This document shows positions 1 through 6,321 of a stretch of 12,380 bases of DNA, one piece after another. The position numbers were made by a program, and so were the translations under genes. The stretch is from Hyphomicrobiales bacterium. Lineage in GTDB: Bacteria; Pseudomonadota; Alphaproteobacteria; Rhizobiales; Xanthobacteraceae. Below the pieces are notes generated by a model. That model searched no databases. It saw only the letters and a list, made by a program, of their open reading frames with translations, and was not told the origin of the DNA. Numbering within the stretch: position 1 is the first letter of the stretch; every line of letters starts with the position of its first letter. The stretch spans positions 1 through 12,380 of the forward strand of contig JAHFPO010000060.1 of the NCBI GenBank assembly GCA_023266695.1. Direction: 5' to 3'.

Positions 1-363
1 GAGTTCGGACAACGGCTTGCCGAGCGCCTCGGTGACGGCGGCTTGCGCCTCCGCCTGCGCGAACGGCGCCATGCGGTCCTGCAAGGTCTCGAGATCGCGA
101 GAGATCACCTGGCCGACCACGTCGGGGCGGGTCGCCAGGAACTGACCGAGCTTCACATAGGACGGTCCGAGCCGGGTGAGCGCCGAGGCCAATCGCGCGG
201 CGCCGGTACCGGCATTCTTCCGCTCGAGCATGCGCGCAAGACGCAACGCCAGGCGAGGGCCCGGCGGCAGCGCCTGGGCGTCGATGAGTGCGAACACACC
301 CTCGCGCGCGAGCACAAAACCGGCGCGGGACAGGCGCAGGAGATGAATCGCCGCCGACAACAC
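1..363 (-). CDS. ubiB: UbiB, ubiquinone biosynthesis kinase-like protein (N-terminal 121 codons, cut by window edge)
   Basis: UbiB belongs to the ABC1/ADCK/COQ8 family of atypical protein-kinase-like ATPases needed for ubiquinone synthesis. Only the N-terminus is in the window; the gene runs off at position 1. The visible part has the family hallmark GPSYVKLGQFLATRPDVV (residues 66-83) with the K-x-G-Q motif at 71-74, then LETLQDRMAPF, as expected for a COQ8-type N-lobe. The likely start is GTG at 363, read as Met-Leu-Ser-Ala-Ala: GAGG lies nine bases upstream, inside the end of ubiE. An alternative is the next codon, TTG at 360. It begins 11 bases after the ubiE stop, so the two are almost certainly one operon. 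The kinase core and C-terminal membrane segments are outside the window. Confidence 0.93.
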   Translation of the reverse strand, partial: MLSAAIHLLRLSRAGFVLAREGVFALIDAQALPPGPRLALRLARMLERKNAGTGAARLASALTRLGPSYVKLGQFLATRPDVVGQVISRDLETLQDRMAPFAQAEAQAAVTEALGKPLSEL

Positions 364-374
364 GGGAGATGGCC

Positions 375-1130
375 TCAGAGCCGCCAGCCGGCATGGAGCG
401 CGACCATGCCGCCGGTGAGCGGCGTCGCCTCGACGCGCGCAAAGCCCGCCTTCCGCATCATGGCGGCGAAAGCCTCGCGATCGGGAAAGCGGCGGATCGA
501 TTCCACCAGATAGCGATAGGGCTCGGAATCGCCCACTACCAGGCGGCCGATCTCGGGGATCACACGGAAGGAATAAAGGTCATAGAGCGTATCGAGACCG
601 GGGACGTCGACCGCGCTGAATTCGAGGGAGAGGAAATGCCCGCCCGGCCTCAACACCCGGTAGATTTCATCGAGTGCCGCCTCGATCCGTGGCACGTTGC
701 GGATGCCGAAGGCGATGGTGACGGCATCGAAGCGCTTAGGCGGAAAGGGTAGTGCTTCGGCACTGGCTTTGACGCATTCGATCCGCCCGGAAAGACCTGC
801 AGCCGCCGCTCGTTCGCGCCCGACCGCCAGCATCTCGCCATTGGGGTCGGCGATGGTCGCTTGAACGCCCCGCCCGCCCGCCTCGATCGCGCGGATTGCG
901 ACATCGCCGGTGCCGCCGGCCAAATCGAGGAGTGCGAATGCCCGCGCACTCTTGGGCGGCCTCAGCTTGGAGACCAGCGCGTCCTTCCAGGCCCGGTGCA
1001 GCCCCGCCGACATCAGATCGTTCATCAGGTCGTAGCGGCGGGCGACGGCGTGGAACACGTCGTCGATCAGCGCCTGCTTCTCATCGAGCGGCACGGGGCG
1101 GAAGCCAAAATGGGTCTCCTCACTTGGCAT
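375..1130 (-). CDS. ubiE: UbiE, demethylmenaquinone/2-methoxy-6-polyprenyl-1,4-benzoquinol C-methyltransferase
   Basis: This SAM-dependent enzyme adds the C-methyl group in ubiquinone (and, where made, menaquinone) synthesis. The 251-residue product is the same length as the E. coli enzyme. Family signature 1 is YDLMNDLMSAGLHRAWK (33-49); the SAM-binding motif is LDLAGGTGDVA (68-78); an acidic ADPNGEML stretch follows at 94-101; signature 2 is RVLRPGGHFLSLEFS (158-172). The ATG at 1130 is chosen because MPSEETHFGF matches family N-termini and GAGGAA lies four bases upstream. The frame stays open far upstream, antisense to mutM, but that is a GC-bias artefact. It heads the ubiE-ubiB unit and is divergent from mutM. 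Confidence 0.97.
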   Translation of the reverse strand: MPSEETHFGFRPVPLDEKQALIDDVFHAVARRYDLMNDLMSAGLHRAWKDALVSKLRPPKSARAFALLDLAGGTGDVAIRAIEAGGRGVQATIADPNGEMLAVGRERAAAAGLSGRIECVKASAEALPFPPKRFDAVTIAFGIRNVPRIEAALDEIYRVLRPGGHFLSLEFSAVDVPGLDTLYDLYSFRVIPEIGRLVVGDSEPYRYLVESIRRFPDREAFAAMMRKAGFARVEATPLTGGMVALHAGWRL

Positions 1131-1214
1131 GGTTTCCTCGATCGGCGCGGACCATAGCGCGCGCGGCGTTCCGGCGCTATCACCGGCGCTCCTGCCGATG
1201 CGGAGAGGGTGAAC
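1131..1214. promoter_or_regulatory. divergent control region between ubiE and mutM
   Basis: These 84 bases must hold promoter signals for both ubiE (minus) and mutM (plus). Seen directly: an inverted pair ATAGCGC (1154-1160) and GCGCTAT (1174-1180) with 13 bases between; two direct copies of CCGGCGCT at 1171-1178 and 1183-1190, 12 bases apart; and a TATGGT hexamer on the minus strand (1156-1151), the same -10-like hexamer as in the rpsT promoter. I could not find a convincing -35 partner at 16-18 bases for either gene, so the exact promoters stay open. Confidence 0.5.
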
Positions 1215-2096
1215 GTGCCCGAATTGCCCGAGGTCGAAACGGTGCGCCTGGGCTTGCAGCCGGTGATGGAGGGCGCGCGCTTCCTGAAGGTCGAAGCCCG
1301 CCGGCCGGACCTGCGCCGGCCATTGCCCAGGGACTTCGCCCGGCGCCTCGAAGGCCGGACCGTCGAAGGACTGGGACGACGGGCAAAATATCTCCTTGCC
1401 GATCTCTCCTCGGGCGAGGTGTTGCTCATGCATCTCGGCATGTCCGGATCGTTTCGCGTCACCAAGGACGATGGCGAGAGCGCACCCGGCGATTTCCATC
1501 ATGAACGATCGAAGGGACAGGCGCACGATCATGTGGTGTTCCACATGTCGTCCGGTGCTCGCATCACCTTCAACGATCCGCGGCGGTTCGGACTGATGTT
1601 GCTCATGCCCCGCTCCGAGCTCTCCGATCACCCGCTGATCAAGGAGACGGGACCGGAACCGCTCGGCAATGCGTTCGCTGCGGCCATGCTCGCGCAGGCC
1701 TGCGCAGGCAAGAAAACGAGCCTCAAGGCGGCGCTGTCGGATCAGAAGGTCGTGGCCGGGCTCGGCAATATTTATGTCTGCGAAGCGCTGCACCGGGCCG
1801 GGCTGTCGCCGAAACGCAGAGCATCGACGCTGGCGAGCAGACGCGGTACGCCGACACCACAGGCGGAGGAGCTCGTCGACGCCATCAAAGGGGTACTGCG
1901 GGAGGCGATCAAGGCAGGCGGCTCTTCGCTGCGCGATCATCGTCGCACCGATGGTGAGCTTGGCGACTTCCAGCACGATTTCCGCGTCTATGACCGGGAA
2001 GGCGGGCGCTGCCCGCGGCGCGGCTGCCGCGGCGTGATCCGTCGCATCGTCCAGACCGGCCGTTCGACTTTCTATTGTCCTGCCTGCCAACGCTGA
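1215..2096 (+). CDS. mutM: MutM/Fpg, bifunctional formamidopyrimidine-DNA glycosylase/AP lyase
   Basis: Base-excision repair enzyme that removes 8-oxoguanine and formamidopyrimidines and cleaves the abasic site. The 293-residue product begins MPELPEVETVRLG. Catalysis needs the proline after the start as N-terminal nucleophile, so the start must be GTG at 1215 and not the in-frame GTG at 1209; GGAGAGG at 1202-1208 is well placed for 1215. Other family residues: E3, K58 (GRRAKYL), HLGMSG (73-78), DPRRFG (121-126), GLGNIY with N185, and a C-terminal zinc finger ending GRSTFYCPACQR. Its cysteines are C266, C271, C288 and C291, a C-x4-C-x16-C-x2-C spacing, against C-x2-C for the first pair in E. 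coli Fpg. It lies divergent from ubiE and upstream of rpsT. Confidence 0.96.
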   Translation: MPELPEVETVRLGLQPVMEGARFLKVEARRPDLRRPLPRDFARRLEGRTVEGLGRRAKYLLADLSSGEVLLMHLGMSGSFRVTKDDGESAPGDFHHERSKGQAHDHVVFHMSSGARITFNDPRRFGLMLLMPRSELSDHPLIKETGPEPLGNAFAAAMLAQACAGKKTSLKAALSDQKVVAGLGNIYVCEALHRAGLSPKRRASTLASRRGTPTPQAEELVDAIKGVLREAIKAGGSSLRDHRRTDGELGDFQHDFRVYDREGGRCPRRGCRGVIRRIVQTGRSTFYCPACQR

Positions 2097-2139
2097 GCCG
2101 CGATCGCGGAAGCCAAGCCCGCTCCGGCCACCTGGAGGA

Positions 2140-2176
2140 GGAGAATTTCTCCGTGGCCCATGAGACCATTTCTCAT
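2140..2176. promoter_or_regulatory. two adjacent short palindromes upstream of the rpsT promoter
   Basis: GGAGAATTTCTCC at 2140-2152 is a perfect 6+1+6 palindrome. ATGAGA (2160-2165) and TCTCAT (2171-2176) form a second inverted repeat with a 5-base centre, ending three bases before the rpsT -35 element. Either could be an operator or, as RNA, part of the mutM 3' end; neither is followed by a T-run, so I do not call an intrinsic terminator. Confidence 0.4.
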
Positions 2177-2179
2177 CCG

Positions 2180-2208
2180 TTGACGGGCCGGAAGCGCCCG
2201 ACTATGGT
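2180..2208 (+). promoter_or_regulatory. sigma-70-type promoter for rpsT
   Basis: TTGACG at 2180-2185 and TATGGT at 2203-2208 are separated by exactly 17 bases, a good match to the housekeeping promoter form. Transcription should start near 2214-2216, giving rpsT a leader of about 95 bases. This is the clearest promoter in the window. Confidence 0.75.
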
Positions 2209-2310
2209 CCCGCTCGTCGCGGCGGCCTCATGGTCGCCGCGTCGAATTGTCGAAATCAACAATCGGCAGCGGCGGGAAACAACCGCTGCTCGCGGATCAG
2301 ATCGAACGAG

Positions 2311-2577
2311 ATGGCCAATACCTCATCGGCGAAGAAAGCCGCACGTAAAATTACCCATCGCACCGAGATCAACAAGGAGCGGCGCTCGCGCATGCGCGGC
2401 ATCGTGCGCTCGGTCGAGGAAGCGATCGCCGCCGGCGATGCCAAGAAGGCGCAAGCGGCACTCGCCACGGCCGAGCCCGAGATCATGAGGGCGGCGCAGA
2501 AGGGCGTGATCCACCAGAGCGCCGCCTCGCGCAAGGTATCCCGGCTCGTAAAACGCGTGCGCAAGCTCGGCTCCTGA
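2311..2577 (+). CDS. rpsT: 30S ribosomal protein S20
   Basis: S20 is a primary binder of 16S rRNA in the small subunit. The 88-residue product starts MANTSSAKKAARK and continues with the basic, helical pattern of the family (THRTEINKERRSRMRGIVRSVE, then AAQKGVIHQSAASRKVSRLVKRV); length and both ends fit the usual 87-88 residues. ATG at 2311 is chosen because upstream residues in the open frame are not S20-like. The Shine-Dalgarno signal is poor: only GAG directly abuts the ATG. E. coli S20 represses its own translation; the weak ribosome site and long leader here would allow similar control, but that is inference. A promoter lies at 2180-2208 and a terminator at 2605-2626. Confidence 0.97.
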   Translation: MANTSSAKKAARKITHRTEINKERRSRMRGIVRSVEEAIAAGDAKKAQAALATAEPEIMRAAQKGVIHQSAASRKVSRLVKRVRKLGS

Positions 2578-2604
2578 CGATTTTTACCGCTCTTTGGCGT
2601 ACCG

Positions 2605-2626
2605 ACCCGGATTCATGCCGGGTTTT
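2605..2626 (+). terminator. rho-independent terminator after rpsT
   Basis: ACCCGG (2605-2610) pairs with CCGGGT (2618-2623) around a 7-base loop, and a T-run follows at 2623-2626. It starts 28 bases after the rpsT stop and separates rpsT transcription from the dnaA upstream region. The stem is short and the T-run is only four, so some read-through is possible. Confidence 0.7.
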
Positions 2627-3606
2627 GTCGTTCGAGCGGCGTCTTTCTGCCGCAACGTCGCCCCGATTTAAAAAATGGCAACGCGGCGCCGACCTCGCGC
2701 TCCCAACGCGACGTCTTGCATGCACCGCCAAAAAAGTTGTGAGGGGTTACGTGCCTCGACCGCTCAAAAAAATCCAAGCGCGTCCAGAAACTTGGAACCC
2801 AAGCGAACGGGTGGACTTCAAATTTCGCCTACGCCTGACCGTCCGGACGCAGAAACAAATAAGAGCGGAGCCGTCACGCGACCGTCATGGAGGGAACCGG
2901 CCGCGCGGAAGATTCTCCGAGCGTCGTCAGAGATTTGCCGACTCGAAGCAGACGCAGCTCGATGTCGGGAACGTGGCGGACATGAATCCACGCAGCCGTT
3001 TGTGAAACGAATCCGGTTGCGCCCCCTGGGGGTGCTGTGTATCGTCGTTCTTGCTTCCGGGACGTTCCTCGGACGTTCAGCAGATGATCTAAGGTCTGTA
3101 ACTCATCGTCGATGAGGTGGGGCGTATCATGACTAGATATCAATCGAGCGTCGGTTCGTTGCGTACGGTTACTGGAGCCAGGTATCTCGCGTTCGTCTCG
3201 GACTGCCGGATCAGGGCGATACTTACCGGATGATCGGGACGCGGTTTACTGGATGACGGTCAGAGAAACATCAACGCCACTCGGCTGAGCCGGGCGGCGA
3301 GCGGGGCGGACATGCTTCACAGTGGACTGGACAAGTCCGAGTCGTTCACAGCGATGTCGGACCTTATACAAGGGTTCGCGCAGCGGATTGCGCGCGTTAC
3401 CCTCGGCCAACCGGCAAAACGACGCAACGCGGCCTTGCGAAGATCTGGCTTGGCCGCCGGACCGCCACGACGGTCGGATTTGTCCGCGCTACGCTAAATC
3501 TTCCTCTCCTATCCACGCTTCAAGTCAAACGAATACGGCGCGGAATGTGCCGGATGGGATCGTATCGGAATTGATCCTGGCCGCCCTCGCGCATTCGGAG
3601 TCTGCA
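2627..3606. other. long gene-free region upstream of dnaA (dnaA control region; possible but unproven oriC)
   Basis: About 980 bases with no credible gene. GC is visibly lower than in the genes (31 of 60 bases are G/C in 2761-2820). Seen: A-tracts at 2670-2675, 2730-2735 and 2766-2772; inverted repeats CTTGG-AAC-CCAAG (2791-2803), CGTCCGGACG (2840-2849), AGAT-G-ATCT (3082-3090) and CTCATCG-T-CGATGAG (3102-3116); direct repeats GGACGTTC (3060, 3071) and TTAC(T/C)GGA (3169, 3223, 3246); GANTC at 2911, 2940, 2984, 3009, 3339 and 3598. No exact TTATCCACA/TGTGGATAA occurs; only degenerate sites are present. In Caulobacter and several other alphaproteobacteria the origin lies near hemE, so position beside dnaA alone does not prove an origin. 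Confidence 0.6.
3365..3370 (+). promoter_or_regulatory. candidate -10 element for dnaA
   Basis: TATACA at 3365-3370 is the best -10-like hexamer in the 300 bases before dnaA. Upstream, TCGTTC sits at a 17-base spacing and TTCACA at 14; neither is a good -35. If used, the dnaA leader would be about 230 bases. Low certainty. Confidence 0.25.
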
Positions 3607-5067
3607 ATGGCCGTCCCGCAGCAGGAGCCGAAGCAAGCATTGCTCGACAACGACGCCTTGCGCTGGGACCGGGTCTGCCGTCGCCTGCGTGTAGAGGTCG
3701 GCGAGGACGTCTATTCGAGCTGGTTTACCAGTGTTTCGCTGGAGAATTGCAGGGCCGATTGCGTGCGTCTGTCGGTGCCTACGCGGTTCCTGCGCAACTG
3801 GATTCAATCCCACTACGCCGAACGCCTGCTCATGCTCTGGCGCGGCGAGCACCCGGAGGTGCGCCGGATCGACTTGGTGGTGCGCACGGCGGCGGGTCGT
3901 GCAATCGGGCTGCCGCCGAAAGCGGATCCTGCCGCCGGTGCGGCTTCCACCAGCGGTAAATCTGCTGGCGGCGCACGCCCGACAACGGCCGCAGGCATGT
4001 TTGCCGCAACCCGCGCCGAAGGTCCCGGCGGCTCTCCGCTCGACCCCAGGCTCACCTTTGCGACCTTTCTCGTCGGCCGCTCGAACGCGCTCGCCCACGC
4101 GGCCGCGCGCCAGGTCGCGGAAGCCGAAACCGGCGTCAGCGCACGCTTCAATCCGCTCTATGTCCATGCCGCGGTCGGGCTCGGCAAGACTCATCTGTTG
4201 CAGGCGATCGCCTGGGCAGGCGAGATGAGCGGGCGGCGCTTCCGCTATCTGACGGCCGAGAAATTCATGTATGGCTTCGTCGCCGCGCTCAAGAACCAAT
4301 CCGCGATCGCCTTCAAGGAAGCCTTGCGCGGCATCGACGCCTTGGTCATCGATGATCTGCAATTCTTGCAAGGCCGCACGGTGCAGCAGGAGTTTTGTCA
4401 TACGCTCAATGCGCTCATCGATGCGGGCCGCCAGGTGGTGGTCGCGGCCGATCGGATTCCGATCGAACTCGAAAGCCTCGAAGAGCGCGTACGTTCCCGG
4501 CTGGCCGGCGGACTCGTGGTGGACATCACTCCGCTCGAGGAGGATTTGCGCCTGCGCATCCTGAAGGGACGCATCGCCGCGCTGAAAGCGCAGCATCCGG
4601 GTTTCGATGTGCCCGATGCCGTCATCAATCACGTGGCCCGGCAAGTGACCCAGAACGGCCGCGATCTCGATGGCGCGGTCAATCGGCTGCTCGCCCATAA
4701 CCAGTTGAGCGGGCGGCCGGTGACGGTCGAGATGGCCGACGAGGTCGTTCGCGACCTCATCCGGCCCGCCGATCCGCGGCGCATCCGGGTCGAGGATATC
4801 CTCCGCATCGTCGCCAAACACTACGGCGTGTCGCGGGCGGACTTGCTCTCCTCCCGCCGTACCGCCAATGTGGTCCGCCCCCGTCAGATCGCGATGTATC
4901 TCGCCAAGACCCTCACCCTTCGCTCGCTGCCGGAGATCGGCCGCCGCTTCGGCGGTCGCGACCACACCACGGTCTTGCATGCCGTGCGCAAGATCGAAGG
5001 GCTCGTTCAGGGCGACAAGGTGCTCGCCGAGGAGATCGAGGTGCTGAAGCGCATGTTGCAGGAGTAA
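3607..5067 (+). CDS. dnaA: DnaA, chromosomal replication initiator
   Basis: AAA+ ATPase that binds origin DNA and loads the replication machinery. The 486-residue product has domain I at about 15-95 (LRWDRVCRRLR, VYSSWF), an Ala/Gly-rich domain II linker at about 100-145, the AAA+ core from FATFLVGRSN (151-160), Walker A AVGLGKTH (189-196), Walker B ALVIDDLQFL (245-254), box VII RVRSRLAGG (294-302), and domain IV with the DNA-binding signature GRRFGGRDHTTVLHAV (445-460). ATG at 3607 follows GGAG with a 6-base gap and gives a family-like N-terminus; the open frame reaches 3322 but that extension is not DnaA-like. The first Walker A glycine is Ala (A188). It heads the dnaA-dnaN-recF-gyrB cluster. 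Confidence 0.97.
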   Translation: MAVPQQEPKQALLDNDALRWDRVCRRLRVEVGEDVYSSWFTSVSLENCRADCVRLSVPTRFLRNWIQSHYAERLLMLWRGEHPEVRRIDLVVRTAAGRAIGLPPKADPAAGAASTSGKSAGGARPTTAAGMFAATRAEGPGGSPLDPRLTFATFLVGRSNALAHAAARQVAEAETGVSARFNPLYVHAAVGLGKTHLLQAIAWAGEMSGRRFRYLTAEKFMYGFVAALKNQSAIAFKEALRGIDALVIDDLQFLQGRTVQQEFCHTLNALIDAGRQVVVAADRIPIELESLEERVRSRLAGGLVVDITPLEEDLRLRILKGRIAALKAQHPGFDVPDAVINHVARQVTQNGRDLDGAVNRLLAHNQLSGRPVTVEMADEVVRDLIRPADPRRIRVEDILRIVAKHYGVSRADLLSSRRTANVVRPRQIAMYLAKTLTLRSLPEIGRRFGGRDHTTVLHAVRKIEGLVQGDKVLAEEIEVLKRMLQE

Positions 5068-5205
5068 CGCGCACACGAGAGCCGGCCGGGGCCGGGACGT
5101 AGAAAGCCTTGCGGAATTCGGGCCAAAACGCCAAAGTCATCGATCCGGCGGCGAGGCGTTCGCCCTGCCGCGGTTCGATGGCCAAGTAATCCGGATCACG
5201 AGGTT

Positions 5206-6321
5206 ATGAAAGTCACCCTCGAGCGAGCCGAACTCGTCAAGGCGCTCGCCCACGTGCATCGGGTCGTCGAGCGGCGCAACACGATTCCGATCCTCGCCAA
5301 TGTGCTGATCCGGGCCGGCAAGGGCGGGCTCGAATTCAAGGCGACCGATCTTGATCTCGAAATTGTCGAGACTGTGCCGGCCGAGGTCAAGCAGGCGAGC
5401 GCCACCACCGTACCCGCGCATATGATCTACGACATCGTGAGGAAACTCCCGGAGGGCGCCCAGGTCGAACTGCAGGCGGGTGGCGATCGCTCTTCGCTGC
5501 TGATTCGCGCCGGGCGCTCGCGTTTCACGCTACAAGCCTTGCCGGAGACCGATTTTCCCGATCTCGCCGCCGGCGAACTGCCGCACCGTTTCAAGCTCAG
5601 CTCCGCCGATCTGAAGCGCCTCGTCGACAAGACCCAGTTCGCCATTTCGACCGAGGAGACGCGTTATTACCTGAACGGCATTTATCTCCATACCGTCGAT
5701 GACAAGGGAACCAAACTGCGCGCGGTTGCGACCGACGGCCACCGCCTGGCGCAAGCCGAGATGCCGGCGCCCAAGGGCGCCTCCGGCATGCCGGGCGTGA
5801 TCGTGCCGCGCAAGACCGTCGTCGAAGCCCAGCGCCTGATCGAGGACGCGGGCGAGGAGGTGGGGGTGGAACTCTCGCCCGCCAAGATCCGCTTCTCGTT
5901 CGGATCGGTGGTGCTGACCTCGAAGCTCATCGACGGCACCTTCCCCGATTATGGACGTGTGATCCCGGCTTCCAACGACAAGACGCTCATCGTCAACAAG
6001 GCGGAATTCGCCGCCGCCGTCGATCGCGTATCGACCGTGTCGAGCGAACGCGGGCGGGCGGTCAAGCTCTCGCTCGCCGACGGCAAGCTCACTCTTTCCG
6101 TGACCAATCCGGATTCAGGCAGCGCCACCGAGGAACTCGAAGTCGAATACGGCTCGGAAGCGCTCGATATCGGCTTCAACAGCCGCTATCTCCTCGACAT
6201 CACCGCGCAGATCGAGGGTGAGAAGGCCGAGCTGAAGCTTGCCGATCCGGGCTCGCCCACGCTGCTTCGCGATCGGGACTCGGCTGACGCGCTCTATGTG
6301 CTGATGCCGATGCGGGTGTGA
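5206..6321 (+). CDS. dnaN: DnaN, beta sliding clamp of DNA polymerase III
   Basis: Ring-shaped processivity clamp that tethers DNA polymerase III and other enzymes to DNA. The 371-residue product opens MKVTLERAELVKALAHVHRV, followed by VERRNTIPILANVLI, and closes YVLMPMRV; both ends are characteristic, and the length is normal for three clamp folds of about 120 residues each. Internal matches include YYLNGIYLH and VATDGHRLA. The ATG at 5206 is fixed by the N-terminus, but its ribosome site is cramped: GAGG ends two bases before it. A three-codon ATG-GCC-AAG-TAA lies at 5178-5189, just upstream. The 138-base dnaA-dnaN gap shows no terminator and no convincing promoter, so co-transcription with dnaA is likely. 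Confidence 0.97.
   Translation: MKVTLERAELVKALAHVHRVVERRNTIPILANVLIRAGKGGLEFKATDLDLEIVETVPAEVKQASATTVPAHMIYDIVRKLPEGAQVELQAGGDRSSLLIRAGRSRFTLQALPETDFPDLAAGELPHRFKLSSADLKRLVDKTQFAISTEETRYYLNGIYLHTVDDKGTKLRAVATDGHRLAQAEMPAPKGASGMPGVIVPRKTVVEAQRLIEDAGEEVGVELSPAKIRFSFGSVVLTSKLIDGTFPDYGRVIPASNDKTLIVNKAEFAAAVDRVSTVSSERGRAVKLSLADGKLTLSVTNPDSGSATEELEVEYGSEALDIGFNSRYLLDITAQIEGEKAELKLADPGSPTLLRDRDSADALYVLMPMRV

Noticed and set aside
1209..1214. GTG at 1209 as mutM start
   Set aside because: It would move the catalytic proline from position 2 to position 4 and sits within the ribosome-site stretch.
375..2090. 571-codon minus-strand frame covering ubiE and the antisense of mutM
   Set aside because: Only the last 251 residues (from 1130) look like a protein family; the rest is the stop-poor antisense frame of a GC-rich gene.
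2668..2682. CtrA site (TTAA-N7-TTAA) at 2668
   Set aside because: Only the left TTAA is present; the right half reads CAAC.
2625..3115. Two overlapping frames of 126 and 146 codons (starts at 2625 and 2675) in the dnaA upstream region
   Set aside because: Low-complexity Arg/Pro/Ser-rich products, no ribosome site, no family resemblance; the first starts inside the rpsT terminator.
3322..3606. N-terminal extension of dnaA to ATG 3322
   Set aside because: The 95 extra residues are unlike DnaA, and a good ribosome site precedes ATG 3607.
3520..5076. 518-codon frame antisense to dnaA
   Set aside because: Mirror of dnaA codon usage, with no recognisable motif or ribosome site.
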